This document shows, piece by piece, positions 54,332 to 64,000 of a stretch of 64,000 bases of DNA. The position numbers and the translations under genes are program-made. How positions within the stretch are numbered: the stretch's first letter is position 1; each line of letters starts with the position of its first letter. The notes below the pieces were generated by a model. The model did no database searches. It was not told where the DNA came from and saw nothing but the letters and a program-made list of their open reading frames with translations. The DNA lies in NCBI GenBank assembly GCA_016801885.1, contig CM028902.1:24410580-24474579 (forward strand), in the 5' to 3' direction. The DNA comes from Toxotes chatareus (taxonomy: Eukaryota; Chordata; Actinopteri; Toxotidae).

Positions 54332-57300
54332 CTCTTTCTTTCTTTCTCTCTCTTTCTTCCTCTCTTTCGCTTTCCCTCACCTCACACACTCCGTCCACAC
54401 CCACATAAACTTTTTAAACAAGCTCAGATTTGTTCCAGAGATAAACACAAATATTCGCTATATAAAACAGACTCAATTGTAGACCCTTCCACTTCCTGGA
54501 GAAAGCCACACTACATGGTTTGGATGATGTTTATCTTCACAGGAAAGCTTGTCTAAGTCTCAGTGCCCCTCCCTTAGCAATTACACCCTCTACAGGAGGG
54601 GTCAAGGAGCGTAGACTGGAGGTAGGGGGTTGCCATGATGAAAGCTTTTCCTCTGACGACGGATCTATGATTGTGAGGACTCCAACGACCTCGGGAGGGG
54701 GCTGCCATTAAACATCAGCATTTCCTCAAGACCTGGAGAAAGTGAGCAGATCGACAGAAGAACAGAGGAGGGAAAAAGGAAGAGGGGTGAAGAAGCAGAT
54801 CAGTGATTGACTTGATGTGAGCATGCTGGGAACCAAATGAACGTCATAAATTTCATCACACGTTATCCAACTTTTATGGCTGCAACATTAAAATGGTCAG
54901 TTTTATATCAAAAGGCACCAAGGTTCTGTCATCCTGCCATGACTACTGGAAACACAAAAGTAAAAGCAAGCCAATGACAAGTAAACACAGAGAGTGCCCT
55001 TAAAGCAGCTAGCTAAGATTTTCATACATTTTTTATACATTATGTAAAAAATTCAAAAACATTCATGTGATATTTGTCAGTTTTCAGTTGTTGTTTACAG
55101 AATATAGCTATCTTTACAATTCACTTCACTTCATTACTTTAAGGTCTCTAGAAGGTCTCAACCTAGCTTGCTGGACTAGCAAACTAGCTGGTCAACAACG
55201 AGGCTAACAAAATAACGATACAGCCTGCCTGGGTGCAAGGTTTAGGTTAACTGATTATCTCAATACAAAGTTGGAAATATACTGGGTTCATAGATACATG
55301 TAAATGAACAGCTAATAAGTAAGTACAGTGATATAGCTAAACTATAATGTTAATTCTGATGTTGCTAACTTGTTACAGCACAAAAGCAAATTCCAACACA
55401 CTAACAACAGAAATTAGGCGCCCACCAGATTTTAATAATTAAAAGTACATTTTTAAAATAGGAAGTGGGCTGTGGAAACAGTTCCTAGAAGTACACTAAT
55501 AAACGGTAACAAAGAGGATGATAATCGACGTGACACTAACCACTGCTGTTTAAAAGATCACATTTTCTTCCTGCCCACAGATGATTAAACTAGAAATCCC
55601 AGTCCTTGAATGCTTTTCAACTGACTTTAATTCCATCACAAGTGCGGGAAGGGAATCAATTCCACCACCATGAATAAATAATGAAATGATTAATTCATTC
55701 ATGTCAACAGCTAGGGTTTAGCAAGATACAAAGAGAGTGCTGACCTCAGTGTAACCTCATATACCCATCTGGGAGCACAACAGCAACAGCGCTACAACCT
55801 CAAGCTTTTAACTTAAGACAGTGAATCATCTACAACACAACAGAATGGCTCCACAGACCACGCAGCACACACTCACCATATGTTGTACACACACTGTGCT
55901 AACACATGTTATATGCACGTCCAATATTAAAACATGGAGTAGCACTGTCTTCGATTACAGCTAAACAGCTGTACAAATAGAACTGTCCAATAATATGACA
56001 GCTTGTAATAGTATTCACTTCATCCAATTGACTCATAAATGTAATACTGTTATGTTTGTTTTACTGTAAACAATCAGTTGGAAATCTACTCTCAGCTTTG
56101 ACTGTGTACAGTGACCACACTTACACATTGTCCCGATTAAGAAAAACAGGACAAGGTTGACACATGGCCTGCCATATATTAATTTTACATCCAGGGTCTG
56201 TCCTTTTATCTTTTTGAAACAGAATACTTTTTCGACAAGATGCCACTGTGTGAGCCATTTGTCATAACAGTCTGCTATTTTCTTCCAAAACGAGGCTCCT
56301 TTGTGAGACAGGCTCATCCTCTGAATAGCACATCTCAATCAGAATTACAATAATCACTGCCTCCTCCATCCTAGTAATCTTCTTCTGTACAGTCAAAACC
56401 TTTGTGTACAGTAATGATTCATGTTATGACAGAGCAGCTGCCTGTTTAGTAAGATGACTGACTTGCCACCTGCTACTGACTGACTTCCTGGTGTGCTGGT
56501 TATCTGGTTGACTGGATGGGAGATGAAGAGGTGACCTGCTGACTCACCACTAGGCTTGACTGGCGTGACTGCTGTGCTTCCAGCTGACTGACAGACTGTT
56601 TTACCGCCTGAACGGCTTTCTGACTTGATGTGTGACTGGCAGATTAGCAGCACTACTTTTAACCGGGTAGATACAACATCCTGGCAATCTGAGATGTTAA
56701 ACTTAGAATTGAGGTTATGACTTGTGTATTTCCAATAGTGACTATGACTGTGATGGTAATTGGTTAAAGCACTGTTTAGCCCACTAATCGATGAAATTCT
56801 TGTTTCCATTTAGGATGAAAAGAGGACTGAGCAGGCAGAGAGAGTCAGTGAATTAATGAAAGGAAGCAAACAGAAGGCTTACCTCCCTATGTAAACTCTA
56901 ATCCAGACAAATTCACTCATTGCACTGCTGCCTGGCATTTAAGCTGCAATTTGCCGGCTTTCCTCATTAAAATGAGCTATTTATGGCTCACAGTATTAGG
57001 TTTCACAAAAAAAAAAAAAAAACATTCAAAAGAAATTTCAGTTTAAAATCCTGTTCCTGATCTTCAATAAACTTTTTTTTTTCCTGCTGCCAAAGGACAA
57101 TGTTCACTTTTCAATTTACAGTAAACAAGGCAGTCTGTTGGTGAGTAAAAAAAAACAAAACAAAAAAAACAAAAAAAACCCCAGTCAATTAATTACCTGA
57201 TTTTCACCCATTTGTTTGCATTATTTACTTAACTTACTTAAACTTAATTTACAATATTCATTCGAAATGTTGAAACTAAATACAGATAGCCTTGCATGTG

Positions 57301-57524
57301 TTATGGGACTTGTCAGATTCTGATTCCTTCATTCTTGGATTTGTTTATGAGAAAATTAAAATCAAGGATTTATTATACATGGTCACCTTCTTCACCTCCT
57401 CTTGCTCAGATGAAGAAACAGAAGTGAAACTGAAAGACCCAGAACAAGCTAATCATTGCACCTTGAGCCAAAGGACTAGTTTAACATTTTCAAAATACAC
57501 TAATTTGTTTTCTTAGAGTTGGAT

Positions 57525-57670
57525 GAGAACATTGATATCACTCCAATAAATACTGCATATAAATGGTAACTATTAAACTAGGGCTAGCAGATGTTTCCCT
57601 TAGCCTAGCATGAAAATTTGAAACAGACGGAATAAAAAGTGGAAGTCACTGTAGCAAGTAAGTCCCCATA
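57525..57670 (+). repeat. Dispersed fish repeat family A, copy 4 (diverged)
   Basis: TTGGATGAGAACATTGATAT then TTAGCCTAGCATGAAAATTT and GAAACAGACGG retain the family order but are strongly mutated. Confidence 0.5.
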
Positions 57671-59284
57671 AAACTACAACTCTTCATTTTCACATTTTGG
57701 TAATTACAGAAAAGAGTAGCATGCTGATTTGGAGTGATTATTGCAGATTGGCTGCATTTTTCCTTCTTTAGTGGCAGACAGCTCACCAGGATGATTGACA
57801 AGTGGAGGGGCTGTAAGGTTTGGATGGTGAAATGTCCCCTCGATTAACTGAGGATGGGAGCAGCCACTGAACGAACCACCAACAGGAAGAAGCACAGCAT
57901 CCAAATTCTGACAGTAGAAGGCTGCCATTAGTAAATACACTATGTATTGTAGTTCACACAGTTCTCCAGAAAGACCATATTAGTACTTACGTTTTATCTT
58001 TACTCAGTCTAAGAACCTGGGAGTGTGGGAATGTGTGTGTGTGTAGGAACTGAGCCCCTGTTTAGTGAGGGGCTGCCTGCTGCTCCCTCACAAAGGTGAA
58101 GCAGGCCAACAGCCTTTAACTGCAATATAGGCTTTGCTCATTTTATGCTTCTTTTATGATTCGGGATTAAATCCAAAGGCAAAGGGCTTCCATTTCTCAA
58201 CAGCACTATTTTCTTTTGGAACTGCAGACGCCATCAACAGCCAAACCCAGAACAAACACCCAGCAATCACAGCTGATGCACAATATCAACTGTCACACCT
58301 GATCTTACCAGGGGAACTGCACCAGTGCATAATTCATATATGCACATGGGCTTTTTAGGGAGAGACACAAAATCCATGACAGCACAAGATCCAATAGAAT
58401 GTCAGCAGACATTTTAGAGGCAAACACACACACTCAGACCCAGACTCAGACACTTCAAACACAAAACAGTCCAAAGACATATGCAGTGAGACTCAGATAT
58501 ATATACGTGTTTACAGTGAGTCACTATGTCCCAGAGAGCAATCCTTTATTATACTGTATGGTTCTGAGGAGCTGAAGGCTGCTAATTAAAGCCACTGGTG
58601 TTTATTTCTGACATCCTGCTGCCAGTGAGGTTTCACCAGAGGAACAATGTCGTTGTCTGTGTCTGTATCTCTGTCTCCTGCTGAGGAAGACTAAAATGTC
58701 GAGTGTCTCCTCCGTGTTCACTGCTCTAATTTGTCTTAAACACTATCCTGAAAACCAACTATTTTTTCTTTTTTCCAGTAACAGCCAAACAGGAGAGAGA
58801 AGTCAGCTTACCGCACAGTTGAGTCATTTTTATTGATCAACTGTCACAGAAATTGTGTGGTTGTTTTTGTGCTGCGGGCCAGAGGGAAATGAATTATATG
58901 TTCAGATCTGAGCTGAATTCTCCCTGATGTGATTTTTGCTTCTGGACCCAATGAATCTTCTGCTTGGACCTTAGAGGTTTGCAGCTTGGACTGAATCTGA
59001 TGAGAAATGAGGGTGTTGATGCTTCAGACCAGATTCAGGAGGATTTTTGTGCACACACTCTGGATTCAGATGTAAAATATCAGCGTTACAATTAAATGTG
59101 AACAGGTAGTATTACTTTGAATATTAAAATTACAACAATACATTAATTACAATGAAAACAAGTCTACCCTTTCACACACAGGCACACACACTCACACACA
59201 CTCTTGTTGCACTTGTTCTTGCCGCTTGAAGCAACTGAGTGCCTTAATGAATGTGAATACTAGCAACACAGGGAAGAACCCATT

Positions 59285-59755
59285 ACATTTTCTAGTTTAA
59301 AATTGCATTACCAGGCTTTTTGGCCACTTGAGGGCAGCAGAAAAATCTGAAAACACATCACCAGTATATTAGCACTTGTATTTAAGTTGTAAAGGTAAAT
59401 TTATTTGGAAACAGTTGCCTGTTTACACATCCAGCAGATATGGAGCAACATTAGCATTCACATGGCCACCAGACAAAATGAATTATTGTTTCTGTTCCAA
59501 CTCCTGAGAAAAATATTAAAATATTTTGTCCTTAAGCTGTTTAACACTCTACCTTGTTCAACAGCTCCTGGCTAACTTCATCTGTCAACTGTTCAGTACT
59601 GGGAAGGAAGTAAACAATGGATTTATCAGTTTTTTTGTTTATTTTTTTAAATCAAAAACATTTGCCTGCCTCTGCTCAAAAGGAGCCTGATGAAAACCGA
59701 GTTTGGTGGAAAACCAAAACAATGAGCTAAAAGATGCTTAAACGGACTTGAAGGG
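59285..59755 (+). repeat. Dispersed fish repeat family B, copy 2
   Basis: GGAGCAACATTAGCATTCAC, CTCCTGAGAAAAATATTAAA, GGAAGTAAACAATGGATTTA and CAAAACAATGAGCTAAAAGA in order. Longer and better preserved than the copy in the chemokine intron. Confidence 0.65.
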
Positions 59756-60960
59756 AACCCCATGTAGAGTTGGGAGATAATTCTCTCTGAGTTTTTCACT
59801 AATAACAACTCCTTTCACATTACACACAAAGATGTGTGGGCCCCCTTCACCTCTTCATACATCACTTCTCACATATGTACAAATAACTGAATAATAACTA
59901 AACACAAGCATTTTTAGTGGTTATTATTGAACTTTGTTTTTAAACACCACATTTAACTAAACATTTCTGTTAACATTAGTTAACCGAAGGAAGACAGGTT
60001 TGGAGATTTCACCTGTGTACATTTGTGACTGGTTAGTAACTCTTACTGGGCTATAGCATCTTTCCAGTAAATCGTGACCAACAGAAACAACACATAGAGT
60101 TAATTATATCAATATATGGCAAACCAACAGCCATGTTCATGTGCAGTTTATTTTTACAACAAACAGGCCTTGATTCAAAACCACTCTGTTGCATTCTGAG
60201 AGATGCCAAAACACAAACTAAGTCACAGTGTATATTTTTCCTGAAGTGGCTTTTTAAAGTAGTTAATATTCTGTTAACTATGTACGTCCTGCTATTAATG
60301 AATCCCGAGAGAGTGCCCTGTTTTACATTACAGAGAGATGAAAACTCGTAGCTAGTGTCCAACGTGAGCACAGTAAGATGAGTGGTGCTTTAATCAAAGG
60401 GGAGTGTGGGAGTTTGTCTCCTAATAAGACAAAAACAACGACACCTCAGAATGACCTTTCTCTCATTAACATAGATGATGAAGAAAGTCAAGAGAGTGAA
60501 ACGCAATATAATACATGACACACGGTGGGGGATAGAAGCTCTGACAACACAGAGGTCGAATTTCCTTCTTTCCATTTTTCCCTCTTTTTCTTTAAATCTA
60601 TACTGTTTGTGGAAATGAAGCCATATTTACGCACATCGCCTAGTTTGGCTTGTATTTCATGGAACATAGAGCTACTATGCTTTAACAGTCTCACACTGTA
60701 ATGTAATGTAGTAATCGAGTACAGCTAGCTAACTAACAATAGCGACTCTCAGGTCTCTAAGCGCACACACGCACACACACACACACACACACAGACACAC
60801 AAAACATCCTCTAATAGATGTACACCTCACTGTGCTGGGAGGCTCATTAGGATGCACAGATTGACAACCAGGAAGTGAGTGATAAATGACTGTGTCAGCT
60901 TGGGAACTGTAGTTTGTTAAAGGAGAAAAACTGTGTGTGAGTGCTCACTGCTTCAGAGTA

Positions 60961-61105
60961 TGTGTGTGTGTGTGTGTGTGTGTGTTCATGTGCATGTATG
61001 TGAGTCTGTTTGTCACTACATTGCGGTTGAGTGGCTGCATGAGGGAGTAACAGGAATCAATGCCCTCTTTCTGTGATGCAGGAGAGAGAATAGAGCATCG
61101 AGCGA

Positions 61106-61160
<55 letters not shown>
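60961..61160. repeat. Facing (TG)12 and (CA)27 microsatellites
   Basis: TG run at 60961-60985 and CA run at 61107-61160. They are complementary and could fold into a stem with a loop of about 120 nt. Confidence 0.9.
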
Positions 61161-61164
<4 letters not shown>

Positions 61165-62564
61165 AACCTATGATGAGGGAATAGTGATAAGACAAATAAG
61201 ACCATCTGGCAGAAACTAAGGTAGAGTGGGAGTACACATCAGAGTATTTACGCCCCCTCTGCATCTAATGCATCTTTTAATTTTCCTCTGTGTTCAGTCT
61301 TTTGTCTCCTCTCCCCTCTGTTTCTGATTTTCTTACTCTCTCACTCTCTCTCTCTTCTTTTCTCTTCTTCTGTTTTAATTTCCTGTCTGTTTCTCACACA
61401 CAATGTACTCCAGCAGATTCTGCAGGACCAGCAGTTCATTCAGCAAATGCCACATATAAAGTACACACATGAACACACACACACACAGACATGCAAAGGC
61501 CAGTGATGTCACTGTGCTCTCAGCATGCTCCAGGGAGTTCTGTTGTCATGGTGACCTAGTCACATGCACTTGGTAACTGTACTAGTGTAGCTGCCTGTCG
61601 GTGTACAGAGAACACACACACGCAGACACAGTCAGGACACAGCTTTAGCTCTCACATACATACTGAAGTGTTTGCACAGTATTTGTGTAATGTGGTGAGA
61701 CACGCACTCACAAGCAGTGCACGTATGCTGCTACAGTGAAGCAGGTCAGTGTGTTTAGTTCACGTGTTACGGCCCAATAGGCGCTATACTTGAAACAAGG
61801 GATACCCGAGTCGCATGTTTTTCCCTGGATGGTTATACTTCCTCTCAATTAAGACTTGTGGCTCTGTCAGTGGCCACACATTTCCATCAACAACAAAGCA
61901 ATCTGGGCTGAAATCAGGCCTGTGGGAACAGTGGGGTGGGACAACAACTCCCATGAGCACCGTGGCTTCTAAACTGAATGGGATAAACTGTCAAATGACT
62001 TATCATCAACCGGACAGCCTGCAGCTAATTACCTGCAATATTTCACAGCTGTATTATATCTTGTCTCAGGAGGTTGTCTATACGTGTGTGTGTGTGTGTG
62101 TGCTGTACATATACAGTATGTTTCTACAGTATTTGATTATGTGTGGTGAGACTGGAAACCACAGCCAAACTCAGTGGATGACAATCTTACACTGGTGATG
62201 CACCATTTCAATAACTTCCTGGCTCCAAAGGAAGCTGCTAATGTTGAGGAAGGGTGAAGTGGCAAAGCTGAGACTGTGTTTATGCTGATCAGGTTGAGTA
62301 ATTGTTTTTGCCAAAAAACTGCACGTGTTTCTGCCTGCTCATTCCACCTAATGACCAGTTTCTATGTCTTCTGTTGGCCGAGGTGCACCCACGCTACTGC
62401 AGAGGCATTACAACCTGCCCAGTTTTGTTCCATCAACCCTCTTTTCATTTGTAAAAATGTAAATGTGTAATATGTCAAACTACAGCTTTTCTTATGATTG
62501 ATGGTAAACCTGTAGCAGAGTCAGTTCTGAGTAAATGTGCAACCAACTAACAAAACACAATGTT

Positions 62565-63022
62565 TTAGGGCTTAGGGTTTTAGAGGCCGTACTTTAGCAC
62601 AGTGCAACTTTGAGATAAATGCTAACATCAGCATGCTGAGATGCTCACAACGACAATGCTAATGTTAAGCAAAAATAATGCCTATCATGTTCACCATCTT
62701 AGTGGCACTGGATGAAAAGTCAGGGATGGTGAAAGTCATTAGAATGTACTCTGAAAGAGTCTCGAATTTCTGGAGCAAATTTCATGGAAATCCATCCAGT
62801 AATCGTAAAGACATTTCCCTCTGAACCGCAAATGTCAAGCTGCTGGTGGCACCAGAGGAAAAGGTGAGAGATCACCAACTTATTAGGGTTCGTCCTCTGA
62901 CTTCCGAGAATTTCTGCACAAAATTTGGCGACCATCCACGCGGTTGTTGTTGAGATATTTCTGTCTAGACCAAAATGGTCGACAGATGGACTGACAGACC
63001 AACGTTATCATCCAACACATTA
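62565..63022 (+). repeat. Dispersed fish repeat family C, copy 1
   Basis: GATAAATGCTAACATCAGCA, CATGTTCACCATCTTAGT, AAATTTCATGGAAATCCATC, AAATGTCAAGCTGCTGGTGG and GAGATATTTCTGTCTAGACC in order, as in a long repeat widespread in fish. Confidence 0.7.
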
Positions 63023-64000
63023 CACTGAAGTTAATGTAGTAGTTGTGTGATTTCACAGACATGTGCACAGCTTCCCAGAACACAACAGGCTTCTCAGCAG
63101 GACTCTCATTCTGGACATGAAGCTGTCTGCTGTGGCTAAGGGGTAAACATTTGCTTCTGTAATTGAACAGTTTGCTCTGACTCCACCTGCTCATACTATG
63201 TTCCTACCGTTTATAATGCATCTTTTCTATTTTGCACTGTGCTGTAACTGAATTACACATGTGCCTCTGGTCAGCGATACTGCAGCAAATACTCTGCCAC
63301 CCTCACGAGTGCTTGCGCCTCAAGTTGGTCCTAACAATTCTATTTGCACCCATTTTCAAGAAACCAGAGGCTGAGGCCTGAATGGCTGAGTGTTAAGGAT
63401 TTAATATTCCCACTCTCTTCGCCGTTATTGAATTCATTTCAAGTATTTCCTACACTTAAAATATTCGGGAGTATCTTGAGCCATGAAGAGCTCACACCCT
63501 CCTGCTGTCTCTCTGTCTCTCTGTCTCCGTCAGTGTAATTGTGGTTGCATAACATGGTTAGCAGTAGCATATAATACCATCACTATGAGACACAATGTAA
63601 TCGGTGCTGTAATTCGATCAGATCAGGACCTGCTGCCACCTGCTCTTGAACAACATTGCTGCTCTCATGACAACAAATGGGACAAGGCTGACTCAGGGCA
63701 GGAGGGAGCACTGGCAGGGTTTTTCAGCACACAGGTAGGTTTGTTTTTTTTGCAGGTTACAAGTGCAAACAAGTTAGTAGATGGAAAGGTGGCAGTTCTT
63801 TGAAAACTCTTCTGGTCTGAAATGTCAGCTTTTGCACTGAAAAGATGATAAAAAATCTGATTTGAGGACAGAAGGAATTGTACTGATTTATACAGTAGCA
63901 CACAGGAGCACCAGTCCTCCTCCTATTAAACACAGAAAAGCCACACTTTCAAAGTGTGACTGTAACACAGCTGTGAAAAAAACGGTAGCTAACGTGATGT

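Larger units (their letters stand above)
54332..64000. other. Upstream of smpd3: no exon recognised
   Basis: The sequence directly before the smpd3 ATG is GA-rich in transcript sense and is probably 5' UTR. Non-coding first exons and the promoter probably lie further upstream but cannot be placed. The rest holds dispersed repeats (57.5, 59.3, 62.6 kb) and CA/TG runs. Open frames on either strand show no family features. Confidence 0.45.

Overview
The window is vertebrate nuclear DNA, almost certainly from a ray-finned fish and probably a percomorph. The evidence is: split genes with GT-AG introns that encode vertebrate proteins; very dense CA/TG microsatellites; a fish-type tRNA-derived SINE; Tc1/mariner remnants; a LINE remnant; and several dispersed repeats that I know from fish genomes. 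There are no prokaryotic operons, no CRISPR array and no phage. Most of the open reading frames in the window are chance frames, many of them just translated CA/TG repeats.

Layout. (1) 126-236 (+): terminal exon of a gene I do not recognise, entering from the left edge. (2) 10586-15856 (-): 5' end of a septin 7 gene. Coding exon 1 is at 15856-15818 and exon 2 at 10685-10586. The P-loop exon and everything after it must lie beyond the left edge, so intron 2 is longer than 10.5 kb. A CpG- and promoter-motif-rich stretch lies at 15.8-16.8 kb. (3) 19502-20670 (-): a complete three-exon CC chemokine of 99 residues, with a TATA box and an ETS-IRF composite motif upstream. (4) 20.9-30.1 kb: intergenic, with decayed transposons, a LINE fragment and G-rich tracts. 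(5) 30176-54331 (-): the complete coding region of smpd3, neutral sphingomyelinase 2, in nine coding exons (302+246+955+76+162+90+64+169+102 nt = 721 codons plus stop). All junctions are GT-AG and keep frame. (6) 54.3-64 kb: upstream of smpd3, no exon recognised, repeats only.

The genes are separate vertebrate loci. Septin 7 is a core subunit of septin filaments. The chemokine is a secreted leukocyte attractant. SMPD3 hydrolyses sphingomyelin to ceramide on the inner leaflet of Golgi and plasma membranes.

The most unusual points concern smpd3. First, its linker between the N-terminal membrane domain and the catalytic domain carries eight Cys-X-X-His-X-X-Gly units, seven of them Cys-Pro. The human protein as I recall it has no such array, and this accounts for much of the extra length. 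Cys-Pro/His arrays suggest heme or metal binding; that function is inference. Second, exons 5, 6 and 7 sit between alternating complementary (CA)n and (UG)n tracts close to their splice sites. The 90-nt exon 6 has a (GT)24 tract, a short T run and the acceptor, as at CFTR exon 9, and could be skipped in frame. Also notable are a perfect 24-bp-arm palindrome at 12.46 kb, a NAGNAG acceptor in septin 7 and a near-intact MITE in smpd3 intron 6.
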